From: Obelidium mucronatum
Taxonomy: Eukaryota > Chytridiomycota > Chytridiomycetes > Chytridiales > Chytriomycetaceae
Direction: 5' to 3'
Length of the DNA: 29,649 bases
Assembly (NCBI GenBank): GCA_025765595.1
Contig: JAIVFH010000310.1
Span: 1-29,649 of the forward strand
In this document: positions 10,443-20,600 of the stretch, one piece after another
Numbering within the stretch: the first letter of the stretch is position 1
How the letters are laid out: every line of letters starts with the position of its first letter
The notes under the pieces: generated by a model
Databases searched by the model: none
Told to the model about the DNA's origin: nothing
The model's input: only the letters and a program-made list of their open reading frames with translations
Program-made: the position numbers and the translations under genes

Positions 10443-12473
10443 ATGCAGCGACTGATCAAGAACTCCCACTCGGGACCGGCTGGCCCGCGACCGCGCGACG
10501 TGCCGCATCCCGTGCTCGCATCGGGGGCGTACGAGAGTTGAGTGGATGGAATCGAATCGACACTTTAACCGAAAACAGTCTTCAAGGGCCGCTTCAGTCC
10601 GCGCGAAGACCGGCGGCTGCTCGAGGCGGCGCGCGCGCAGCTTCCGGCGCCGGGGCTGTCGACTGCAGCGCTGCGGGCGTCGCTGCCGCACCGCAGCCAG
10701 AACGCGCTCGCGGCGCGCCTCGGGCGGCTGCTCGGCGCGCCGCGCGTCGCCGTGCTGCGGCGCGACGCCGCCGTGCTCGCCGCGAACATCGACAAGCTGC
10801 TGGCCTTCGACAACGCGCTGCTGCCGTGGCCGGCGGCGGCGGCGGTGCGAGAAGAGGCGCCAAAGAATTCAAAGAATGCAAAGAATTCAAAGACGCACAA
10901 AGTCTTCAACAAGGTGCTCTTTCGCAGATCAGACGCGCCCGCAAAAGCCATGCGCGACTGGACTCCGCGCCATTCGGAGGAGCTCGTGAAGGCCGTCGGC
11001 ATCTACGGCTTCAAATGGACCCTGATCCAGCAGGATCCGCTGTTTACCGGGTTTAGACTCGACTTTATTCAGTTTCGCTATTGGTGTGCCATCAGTTGCG
11101 TATTCTCTTCTTTTTTTTTTTTTTTTTTTTTTTTTTTGTTTACTCACACAGTTCACACTCACACACCCACAGGAAAGTCAACGGACCATGCTAAACCATC
11201 GGAATTGTGGACCAAAGAACTGGATGCCCTCTTGGTTTCTCGTGTCTCTGCAATTTGGGCTTTTACTCCTCGTCCTTGGATCGATTTGGCTCTTCAACCT
11301 GAATTTAACATGTTTACTCCAAAACAAATTCATGCTCGTTGGAAATTTGTTGCTGATCCTGTCGCTCAAGCAAAAGATGGTGCTTATGGTGCTGGTATGG
11401 GTTGGGGTAGTGAGCATGACGATGTTCTTTTTCAGGCTGTGAATGATTTTGGTGGGTTTTCTTTTTTCCGATTCGCCCGCCGAAGGCGGGATCCAACCGC
11501 CGAAGGCGGTACATTCGCTCGCCGAAGGCGGTACAAACGCCGTAGGCGATAAAAGCCGCCGAAGGCGGGATTCAACCGCCGCTGGCGGTAAAGTCGCCGT
11601 AGGCGGTACAGTCGCCGTAGGCGATAAATGATAACTCCGCCGAAGGCGGAATTCAACCGCCGTAGGCGGTATAGTCGCCGTAGGCGACATCTTTCATGTA
11701 GGCGACATCTTGATTTGTCTTCATCATCATCTTCTTCCTCTTCACGACAAGCCGCCGTACCATTACTCAAACAAAAAACAACAGCTCAATCAAAAAGACG
11801 ATTAAACTTTGGCCTCATTCCACGGTTATACCCACTCCTCTCCACATTTGGTTCCTGGCAACTCCGTCATCGATACGCCAACCTTACCAAAACACCCTCA
11901 AACAACTCTCGCGGACAAATAAATTGGACTTCAGAAGAAGACGCAAAGATTCTTGCATTCAAAAACCCGAATGGCCGAACAAATTGGGCACACTTGGGTA
12001 AAGAGTTGGGTCACAGTGGCAAGGACCTGTTTAGGAGACACAAGGTCTTGTCTGAACCACCAGCCTTGAACGGTCCTTTTACAAAAGATGAACAAGATGT
12101 TATTGTGAAACGGTTTTACGAAAGATATCAGTTTGATTTGAGGTCCAGTGATCCAGTTAGAAACGGTGGTCGCGATTTGTATGATGTGATGGGAAGTGAC
12201 TCGTTCCATTCGACGATTTGGAAGGAGATTGGCGACGAACTTCAGAGAGACTACAGAACTGTTGAAAGTAATGCCTTCCAGATCTGGGACGAGGCGGGTG
12301 GTTATGGGTCTTCCAGTAAAGATCCGTGGACCGATTGGGAGTGGGATGTTTTGACGGAGCATTTGGATAACCTTCCTCGAGGAATACGGCCGCAGGTAAA
12401 ATGCTGCTCTTTTTTTTTCTTTTCTTTTTGAGACCTTTTGACGTTTTTCATTTTAAAACTTAAAAAACACTTC

Positions 12474-12518
<45 letters not shown>

Positions 12519-13417
12519 GGATGACACTGAGCAAACTCTTGAAAAGACCAAACCGATGGATTTGCTCTGCATCGCGCAGACGCTTTAGTCAATGGAATTC
12601 TACAGCTGACAACCTGCTCTTGAGTACAACAGAATCAGTTTTATCTCAAATCAAAGTATCAGTATCTGAAAAAGGCCACTTCGAGTTCCATTACCCACCC
12701 AGTCGAGACTCGACCAAATTCATTTCAAACAAATCGGAACGCATCGAAAAGGAAAAAGAAAGCGCGTCCTCCTCCTCTGAAGTCGCTGCTGAATCATTCA
12801 AACCCCCTACGAAAAAACCAGTACCGCAACAACTGCTTGATATCGCATGCCTCTCTCTATCTGCCCTTCCCAAAGAAATTCCCGCACATGAACCACCATT
12901 TGAAACCCTTGACCCCGCGTTAGACTCAACCGCCCTCGACATGTACCAAAAATCCGAAAAGAACTTGAACCAACGCGTCACAAACGCGTTCCTCAACGCT
13001 GGCATCGTTCTTGCAAGCAAAGTCGAACCCGACTATAACCTGTTCCCAAACACGGTCCGAAAGCTACCCCAAGAACCAAACCCCAACGAAACCGCGAGTC
13101 AAATTGATTTGGTTACACAAAAAGATGTGGAATGTGGGGTTGGTGGCATAAGTGTCAAGCGGCATTTGGTAATGAATCGGTTGTTTACACTGTTTTCTGG
13201 AAATGTTATTGATTGGGATCTTGTTACTTGTACTGTGAATGAAAAGCTCGGGGCGATGGTGTTTGAAAATAGGGAGTATAATGCGAAAGATGTGAGTGGG
13301 CGGGAGGTTCAGAATGTCGATAAGAAGATGGAGGATTTGGTGTTTGGGAAAGAGAGGATGGTTCGGCGGTGGTTGTTTCTCAAGAAGGAGAAGATTTGGA
13401 ATAACACTGTATACTGA
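10443..13417 (+). CDS. Multi-Myb/SANT-repeat DNA-binding protein
   Basis: Well-supported exons are about 10587-11085, 11152-11451, 11752-12395 and 12518-13417. A first exon from ATG 10443 (MQRLIKNSHSGPAG) is likely, but its splice to the second exon is unclear. At least seven Myb-like repeats can be read: FSPREDRRLLEA...ALAARL; WTPRHSEELVKAV...FIQFRYW; LWTKELDALL...QIHARW; GWGSEHDDVLFQAV...LRHRY, split by an intron; INWTSEEDAKIL...LFRRH; GPFTKDEQDVIV...FQIW; PWTDWEWDVL...RRRFSQW, split by an intron. The C-terminal third is not recognisable. Many Myb repeats in one protein recall SNAPC4 (SNAP190) of the snRNA-activating complex or Reb1/TTF1-type factors. DNA binding in the nucleus is therefore likely but the subfamily is not settled. 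The acceptor of intron 3 could be 11751 or 11784. The 5' part is very GC-rich compared with the rest. Confidence 0.78.
11111..11137 (+). repeat. T27 homopolymer in an intron
   Basis: A run of 27 T lies in the intron at 11086-11151 (GTGCCA...ACACAG), where it serves as the polypyrimidine tract. Using this 66-bp intron keeps the Myb reading frame. The more obvious donor at 11084 would not. Confidence 0.85.
11474..11706. repeat. Cluster of about 11 GC-rich palindromes in a Myb-gene intron
   Basis: About eleven imperfect palindromes of the form CCGCCGAAGGCGG or CGCCGTAGGCG occur every 18-25 bp, with a partial copy at the end. Each can fold as a short hairpin with a 2-base centre (AA, TA or CT). 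The spacers are AT-richer and resemble each other (ATTCAA, TACA, TAAA, ATAGT). The whole cluster lies inside the intron 11452-11751, which is unusually long for this window. No open reading frame or terminal repeat suggests a coding transposon. Confidence 0.9.
12474..12516. repeat. T14-A29 tract directly before a splice acceptor
   Basis: Fourteen T are followed by 29 A and then G, so the AG at 12516-12517 is the acceptor of the intron 12396-12517. Phase supports this: CAG, then intron GTAAAA..., then TGG ATG continues the last Myb repeat. The pyrimidine tract is thus separated from the acceptor by 29 A. T14 and A14 can pair into a hairpin. Confidence 0.8.
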
Positions 13418-13732
13418 TGATTTATGTATTGCAAACAATAATAAACTTTTTTATGTATTCAAACTTCATAGTTTGACTTTTTGATGGATTGATTGTTTGA
13501 GTCCTGTGAGATGCCCCTGTATCGTGGCGTATTCTCTTTGCACAGAGTCCAGTTTGATTTTCATTGCCAAAAAGCGTTCCCCAAATTGCCGCAAAGGAGA
13601 CAGACACAAGCACTTCGAGAATTTTCTCTAGGGATAATGGAAACAAACCAACAAAAAAAATCATCCTCAAATTTTTTTATTTCTGGGCAGTATCCAACTC
13701 TGTAGCGCTTTCGCGTATAGCTTGTTTCAACT
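13418..13732. other. Convergent intergenic region, nothing recognised
   Basis: This 315-bp stretch lies between the stops of the Myb-repeat gene (+) and the seven-TM gene (-). AATAATAAAC near 13437-13443 may be the polyadenylation signal of the Myb-repeat gene. Short open frames here (13493-13705 and 13422-13670) have no recognisable protein character and are not supported as genes. Confidence 0.5.
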
Positions 13733-14614
13733 TTAAATTCCCAGTTTTTCCATTGACGACTGCTCCAGTTGCCGCAACTTCAATTTCATCAATAAAAGCG
13801 TCGCCCACATGCAAGTGAATGCGAGATGCTCGCAAGCTTCGAAAAAGTGCTTCATATCCAAAGATACCTCATCAAGCGTCGTCAACCCGTAAAACACAGC
13901 AGAAGTGAACCACCATAGTGACGAGGCGGATCCATACCGAGCGATCGAGTAGAGTCTTTCATCCTTCATTGTTGTTTGAGAATTCAGGAATTGGATAAAG
14001 AGAATCAGAAGAGTGGCATCGAAACAGAGTATAAATGTGCCGTTGATTGCATTCAACGCGACAGATGATATCGATATCGCGTGTCGCAAGTCTCCTTGCT
14101 CCCATAACACTTTCATTGTGTATACAATGACTTGAGCGTAGAAACTGAATGGCATGATTATAACCATCTTTGTGAAAAACTTGTGGATGCCAGGTGATTT
14201 CAATCGTACGATTCCAGCAGACCGAGAAAACGAGAAAACAATGTAGGCGTGCTCCATGCACGACAGACAAAAGGTTTGGAGTATGTAAATGCCGATTTGG
14301 ATATTGTTTGGTGGTTCAACGCGTGGATACAAGAATACTCCAAACGATTGAACAGCGGTGGCTATTACCATTGTCGAGAATCCGACTAGTAGACAGGATT
14401 TGAAAGGGTCGGCGGGCTTGTGGCTGCCTCCAACAGTGGCTCTGGCTGTGAAGGAGGACAGCTGATCAGACATTCGTGGTGCTGCGGCGGAATCAACGAG
14501 CCAAATCGTGCATACTCCTTGTATAATTCCAAAGAGAGCTGTCGTTGCTGATATTACAACGGCTACAATACATATACCCTGGCACACTGTATCTTCATTG
14601 CGACCGTCTGACAT
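13733..14614 (-). CDS. Seven-transmembrane protein of unknown family
   Basis: This is a single-exon gene of 293 residues starting MSDGRNEDTVCQGIC. Seven hydrophobic segments can be seen, about residues 14-40, 73-96, 105-130, 147-168, 180-210, 232-248 and 262-282. The N-terminus is short and probably outside the cell. Loops are short, the longest being a Ser/Thr/Ala stretch after the first segment. I see no DRY or NPxxY motif of class A receptors and no retinal-binding Lys motif, so a receptor role is not shown. A lineage-specific 7TM family is the safest description. It shares a 183-bp promoter region with the divergent DUF4291 gene. Confidence 0.78.
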   Translation of the reverse strand: MSDGRNEDTVCQGICIVAVVISATTALFGIIQGVCTIWLVDSAAAPRMSDQLSSFTARATVGGSHKPADPFKSCLLVGFSTMVIATAVQSFGVFLYPRVEPPNNIQIGIYILQTFCLSCMEHAYIVFSFSRSAGIVRLKSPGIHKFFTKMVIIMPFSFYAQVIVYTMKVLWEQGDLRHAISISSVALNAINGTFILCFDATLLILFIQFLNSQTTMKDERLYSIARYGSASSLWWFTSAVFYGLTTLDEVSLDMKHFFEACEHLAFTCMWATLLLMKLKLRQLEQSSMEKLGI

Positions 14615-14797
14615 TTATATGTTAGTTATTTTGGAAAGTTGGCAACAATGAACGTGTGTCTAGTCATTGTCTCCCCAACTGATTGGCAATTGCCAATCTT
14701 TGGCTTTTGTGAAAGTGGGGAAGGCACACCGCCACACAAGTTGACACAACATCCCCTTTTAAGACATACGTAAAATAACAATAAAAACAAGTCCCAA

Positions 14798-15373
14798 ATG
14801 ACTGCGCAGTCTATTATTGGACCACATGAAATCCGTGCTTCCTTCACAAACCAAACCATCCGTGTGTATCAAGCATTCAACGAAAGCATCGCAACCTCAG
14901 CTGTCCAACACCAAAATTTTCTGCATGCACCAAACTTTAGCGCAACGCGCATGACTTGGATCAAGCCGTCGTTTTGCTGGATGGCGTATCGATCAGGATT
15001 CAGCAAGGACAAGAATCAAGCCAGAATTCTTGCAATTGATTTGCACCAAGAAGCATTCAATAGCCTTATTGAACAGGCTGTATTGTCGCATGGACAGTTT
15101 GCCGAGGCTGGCGCGTGCAAGTCGAAAGATGTCGTTGTTCAGTGGGACCCGGAGCGCGATGTTGAACTGAATCGAATGGATAAACGATCGCTGCAGCTTG
15201 GGATGCGGGGCGAGATGGCGCAAAGATATGCGTCTGGAGAGTTTATTGCCCAGATCACGGATGTGACTGAGTTGTTTCAACGCGTGCATGAGTTGGTGAA
15301 GAACGGGAATGTTGAAGCAGCAATCGCACTATGCCCTGAAGAGCGCATTTATGAAGTAGCCAAATTAGTTTAA
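14798..15373 (+). CDS. DUF4291 family protein
   Basis: This is an intronless gene of 191 residues starting MTAQSIIGPHEIRASF. Hallmarks of DUF4291 are clear: the N-terminal TIRVYQAFNESIA block, then RMTWIKPSFCWMAYRSGF around residues 51-68, and an ARILAIDLHQEAF block after it. The length matches the family's usual size of about 190-210 residues. The biochemical role of DUF4291 is not known to me. The family is common in bacteria and patchy in fungi. An intronless copy among intron-bearing neighbours would fit acquisition from bacteria, but this is only an inference. The start is preceded by an A-rich leader. Confidence 0.88.
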   Translation: MTAQSIIGPHEIRASFTNQTIRVYQAFNESIATSAVQHQNFLHAPNFSATRMTWIKPSFCWMAYRSGFSKDKNQARILAIDLHQEAFNSLIEQAVLSHGQFAEAGACKSKDVVVQWDPERDVELNRMDKRSLQLGMRGEMAQRYASGEFIAQITDVTELFQRVHELVKNGNVEAAIALCPEERIYEVAKLV

Positions 15374-15434
15374 GTGCAGCTGACATGCAATAATTGAATC
15401 GTATGTAAATTGCTGATAACGAATTAATTACATA

Positions 15435-17556
15435 ATGGACGAGCTGACGACAGTGGTTTTCGAGGGACAGCTGCTGAAGCAGAACCGCCACGGGCAGTTC
15501 CAGAAGAGGCAAGCATCTCTTGTCTGACTCTCGCCTGACTTTTCTGTGTCGCAGAATGTTCCGCTTCGACGGGCTCCTCCTCCTCTGCCTGGCGCCCACC
15601 CGCCAGCTGCTGCCGGAAAACATCACTCTGCTGACGTTCGATCCGCTGCGCCACGCGAACAACGCCGAGTTTGCCGATGCGCTGCGGCGCTTTTACCCGT
15701 GCGTTGCTTGCGCTGTTTTAGCCTTAATCTAAACTGCTAGTACTTCAAAGGACAAACCCGCCAATGCCGGCCCTGACAAACCCGCTGCTGGCGAGCTACG
15801 AGACCGACGACGACGCGCTGGGCTCGCACATTACCACAAAGTACTACCACATGCCAAAGGTGCGTGTGTTTGCCTGGCCTCACTGTACTGACAGTTGCAA
15901 AAACAGTGGATTATTCCAACATCAACGATCATCTCCATTCGAACGCTAGTGCCGCAACCGCCGAAAGATCCGGATTCTAAATTGTCACGAACTTTTATAA
16001 TCGAGACGATCGACCGCGAATATGTATTGCGAGCTCCAACGGCCGAACTATTTAATCGGTAGGAAACGATTGTCTTTTTTGTCATTATCGGTAATCGCTT
16101 ACTGTATTCATTCAGTTGGACGTTTTTGCTTTCTCGAATGAGTGCTACACCGGATTCTTTTGCAATTGACCCATCACACCACAACGATTCGTTTGCTGAA
16201 TATGATGATGAGCAAAATATAAATGACGATCACGACGAGGACGATGCGAAAGTGGAATCTTCTGTCAGCGAGCAGAAATCAACCCAAGCCGTTCACGACA
16301 CACCATTTTGGAATCAAGAACCCCACCAGTCATTTCAACCTCCGAAAAGGCAGGGATCCTTGGGTACCGGCTCAGTCAATCAAATTCAGCTACATAGTCA
16401 GAGAGACTCGCAAACCTTGCACTATCAACAACTGCTGCAACAAAGTCAACCGTTCCCACTGCAACAACCGCAACAGCAGCAATTTGTTCCAGTAAATAGC
16501 TCAATTGACGTGACGCATGAGGCGATTCCGAGGCTTGAAACGTGGAACAGATCTGTTGCAGAACTTATGGATAGAGATGCTGGTGCCAGAGGTTCAATTA
16601 TTTCGATTTCTGCCAATATTGATCAGCGGAGCGATGCGGCTCCCTCAGTTCTGCGTGGGAGCGCACGGAGGAGCTTTTTGGGTGATGCTGTGGTGGCTCT
16701 CCAACAACCACCCATTGACGCCATTTCTGGTCGTCAACGCCAGATTTCCGAAGCAAATTGGAGTCGACTTGGATCTGTACCACCTGGTACATCATCCCAT
16801 CCACCGTCATTGACCAGTCTCACACCGCCACTACCACCGGCGGGAGCTACAATTCTAGGGCAAACGGTCGACAGCCCTACATCATCTCAGCCGCAAAACC
16901 AACTACCACTCCCAAGCATCATTGGAGCTCGAACAGCTATATCATCGCCAACGCCAAGCACTACACTTCCCCTTTCCCGCCCTGGATTATCCAACCAATC
17001 TAATCCACCTTTCCCACCATCGATTCCACGAACTTTGTCATCCCTTCCTCGTCCCCAAGAAGTCCCTCAACGAGAAATCAGTCACGCCACAACGGCAATC
17101 ATCCGCCTTATCCGCCGACTACAAGGTTTCCCGAACGACTCACCATCCGCGAAACCAACGACACCACCTTCCCCTGCATTCATTATAGAATTTGCATGCG
17201 AGGCGATTCCCCACCAACTCTCGCGGATCCACATTCGGATACAAGAAAGATTAGAAGAAGTGTTGAATGTCCTGTCATCAGCTGCCGCCGCTCCTTCCAG
17301 AACCGCAGGAACCTCCTACACAAGCGGCTACGAAAACGTGATTAAAGGGCTTGAAGGAACTCGCGACCGCGTTCAAGAGATGCAACAAGATTGGGATCGC
17401 ACTGTAGTCCAAGTACTCAAGAGTGCTTCTGCGTCGGGGTTTTCCAAAGTGGAGCGAGATCTTGCAGTGGAAAATCAGTGGAGAAGGGTTCTTGGGGTTG
17501 GTATTTGTGGTGGAGTTGTTGATGTGATGCAAGATGTGAGACGGTTTTATTGTTAG
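15435..17556 (+). CDS. PH-domain protein with disordered middle and helical C-terminus
   Basis: Exons are 15435-15508, 15555-15698, 15751-15859, 15907-16058 and 16116-17556, giving 639 residues with every phase matching. Introns are 46, 52, 47 and 57 bp; the first is GC-AG (AG/GCAAGC...GCAG). The N-terminal part reads as a pleckstrin-homology domain. It begins EGQLLKQNRHGQFQKRMFRF, continues DGLLLLCL, and after a long loop ends WIIPTSTIISI, FIIETIDREYVLRAPT and the closing helix AELFNRWTFLLSRM. Residues from about 175 to 470 are rich in Gln, Ser and Pro and look disordered. The C-terminus is helical (IQERLEEVLNVL; RVQEMQQDWDRTVVQVL). Phosphoinositide or membrane association is what the PH family suggests; partners are unknown. 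The first three exons are GC-rich and the rest is not. Confidence 0.82.
15509..15554 (+). other. 46-bp GC-AG intron
   Basis: The donor is AG/GCAAGC and the acceptor GTCGCAG. Splicing joins codon AG+A (Arg) and continues the PH strand (QFQKR to MFRFDG). Without splicing the frame stops at 15524-15526. No GT donor in the vicinity gives the right phase. Confidence 0.75.
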
Positions 17557-17610
17557 TTGTTTTTGTAAAGAAAAAAAAATAGATTCATAACAATGCATGG
17601 GTACTGAGTT

Positions 17611-20600
17611 CTACTGAAGCAAGAATAAGAAAAAGAAAGAAAGCGGCAAGGAATATGGATGGATGGCCCAAGACACCAATATGTCCGTTTTGGTATCAAC
17701 GTTGTCAACATGAGTTCTAACTTCTGCATTTGCATTTACAACTCCAATTGAGTTCACTATTGTCTGGGAAGTCAATGTAGCTGACACATTGCTGGGACGA
17801 GTAACTGTTTGTATGGAACTCGTTGAATTGCGAGTAACTGTTTGTATGGCACTCGTTAAATTGCGTTTTAGACCTGTTGTTTTCTGTTTCTTGCCACCAA
17901 TTGCTTTCGTGTGCGAGGTAGTTTTCTCGTGAGTCAGTGAGCACGTAGACTTTGAAATCACATCCCGTGACTTGGTAGCCTTCAACTCAGATTGGGTTTC
18001 AGGTACTTTCGAAGCAGATTTAGATGTTCCAGGAACACTTGATGAGACAACAGGAGCAGCTGGGACTAGTGTGGTGCATGAGAATGAAGACAAAGCAGTG
18101 GAAGTACTTCTGGGAGTTGATGATGATTTCGTTTTCAGAGCACTTGTATAAACATTGCGAGTTGAAACAGTTGTGGTCAACGTATTTTCTTTTGTCAAAG
18201 GAACCTGCGTTTTTGAAGAACAGGAAGTCGCGTTGATTCGTTTCGTGCTTGGAAATAACAACGACTTTGTTTTTCCGCTGAGAGAAGGCTCAATCGAATT
18301 TATAGCTGAAGCTGTGGGATTGAAGATCGTAGTGGGACTGTTCAATTTTGTCGCCGTCTTAATAACGCGTGTCTTGGTTGTATCGCTAGATGAGTCTGCA
18401 GCAATAGGGGTTGTTGATTTGGTGAGTGGCGCCAGAGTGGTTTGACTAGTGAATCTGGAAGAAATGGTAGAGCCGAGTTGTTTTGACGTAGATGATGTCC
18501 GACTGCGTGTATCTAATTTTACCCGAGACGATGTTTGGGTAGCTCTTGGAGTTTTTGAGAATACAGGTACAGTATTTTCAACCATTGAGCGCGAGGCGAG
18601 ACTCCTTGTGGGTGTCCTGCTTGGTAGAGCTGTAACTGCTGTCAATGGATCCGCGGTGCCGCTGCTAGTCTTGACGTTCGGTTGCACACTTGGCTCTCTA
18701 ATTGAAGAGACTGCTGAAAAGAAACGTAAATGTTCGACCACAACGCCCAAAAAAATAAAAATAAAACAATAAAAAACCTGATGTAGGGACTGGTTTTGGA
18801 GCTCTGGCCGAAGTGATGATGACAAGCTTCTCAGTTGCGGGAACAGTAAACGTAACAGTCACAATCTGCCCTGGATTGAAGGTCATGGAAGACGATAAAA
18901 TCTTCGTGGAAGTCACAGAAGTCACTGCCTGCGATATTCCAGTCTTTGTCAAGGTCGCAGAAGTCAGAGCGGGTACGACGGAAGAGATGGTTGCTGAAAC
19001 GAGGATGGAACTGCTACTAGGAAGACTGTTCAATGCTGAAGTTGCCTTAACTGTGGTTGTTGCTCGTGCAGTACCGGTGGGAGTAACAATAACAAGTTTC
19101 TCGGTTTTTGGAACAGTAAACGTAATGGTCACGATCTGTCCTGGATTGAAGGTTGTGGCAGTTCGTGGAATTTTCGTGGAAGTAGCTGAAGTTGCAGTTA
19201 CTGAGAACCCAGTCTTAGTGGATGACATAAAAGTTCCAGCTGGCGAAATAGGAGGCATGGTTTTGGAAGTAGTGATTGATCGACTCAAACTGCTGGAAGA
19301 AGTTGTGGCACGTGTGGCGGTACTGGTGGATGTTGCAATCACCAGCTTTTCTGTTGCTGGCACAGAAAACGTTACAGTCATTATCTGCCCTGGATTGAAG
19401 GTTGACCCGGATGTTGCTTTTGTGGGGGTTGCTGCAGTTACAGACTGCCCAGTCTTTGTGGACAGCAAAGAAGATCCTCCGCTCGATCGACTCGAACTAT
19501 TGGAAGTTGAAGTTGTAGTTCGTGTTGCGACACCGGTGGATGTTACAACCACCAGCTTTTCTGTCGCTGGAACAGTAAACGTAACAGTCATTATCTGCCC
19601 TGGATTGAACGTTGAGACAGATGCCGCCTTTGTGGAAGTTGTCGAAATTATCGAGATCCTAGTCTTGGTAGGCGACACAGAAGCCTTAGGCGACGAAGCG
19701 ATTGAACGGCTCAAACTATTGGAAGTTGAAGCAGTGGCTCTGGCTCTGGTGGATGTTACAATCACCAGCTTTTCGGTTGCTGGAACAGTAAACGTAATGG
19801 TCACCATTTGCCCTGGATTGAAAGTCGCAGGAGTCAGTAACGTAGCTGTGGGAGTCACAAGAATCTTAGTCGGCGAGACAGTGGAGGCAGTTTTTTGGGA
19901 AGAAAAAGAGTTCTTCATGCTATTGGATGTAGAGGTTGTTCCCGCAGTAGCACTGGTGGGTGCGACTATCACCAGCCTTTCGGTTTTTGGAACAGAAAAC
20001 GTAATCGTAACCATTTGCCCTGGATTGAAGGTTGTGGCAGAGGGAGTGATTTTCATGGACGTCGCTGACGGTATAGCTAATGAAGTCTGAGTGGAGGAGG
20101 AAGTAGCTCCAGTCGAAGAAATTGAAGAAGTGGGTTTGGGAAAACTGGAAGCCACTATTGTGCTTGGTGTGGAGGCACTGGTAGATGACACAATGACTAA
20201 CTTTTCTGTAGCTGGAACAGTAAAAGTAACGGTCATAACCTTCCCTGGATTGAACGTTATGGCTGGTAGCGCAACCTTGGTGGATGTCGTAGCTGCAGTC
20301 AATGCTGACGATGGCTCAGTCTTCGTGGAAGTCTTAGCCAAAGAAACAGAAAAGACGGTTTCGGGGATAGAAGCTGTGATATTCACTCTAGTCGAGGCTG
20401 AAGATTCTACCACTGTAGCAGTCGATTCCGCTTTGGTTGTTCGCGTAAAACCAGTACTGGTGGGGGTAACAACCACCAGCTTTTCTTTTGCTGGAACAGT
20501 GAAAGTAAGGGTCATCATCTTCCCTGGATTGAAGACCGCTGACAGTGGAGTCCCAGCCAAAGTCAGGGTAGAAGAAGCAACGGCGGAAGTTTTAGTATAT

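Noticed and set aside
10538..11056. Alternative long frames on both strands in the GC-rich 5' part of the Myb gene
   Set aside because: The GC-rich sequence has few stops in any frame. Only the frame with Myb repeats shows recognisable protein features; the others are Arg/Ala-rich noise.
11084..11172. Intron with donor GTGTGC at 11084 and acceptor at 11172
   Set aside because: This pair shifts the frame and gives a stop after six codons. The donor at 11086 with the acceptor at 11151 keeps the Myb frame and uses the T27 tract properly.
11474..11706. CRISPR array or transcription terminators
   Set aside because: Spacers are only a few bases long and similar to each other, and the cluster sits inside a eukaryotic intron. 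Terminator hairpins of the bacterial type do not apply.
12474..12516. Poly(A) tail of a retrotransposed copy
   Set aside because: There is no upstream processed-gene sequence and no flanking target-site duplication that I could see. The tract lies inside an intron whose borders fit the reading frame.
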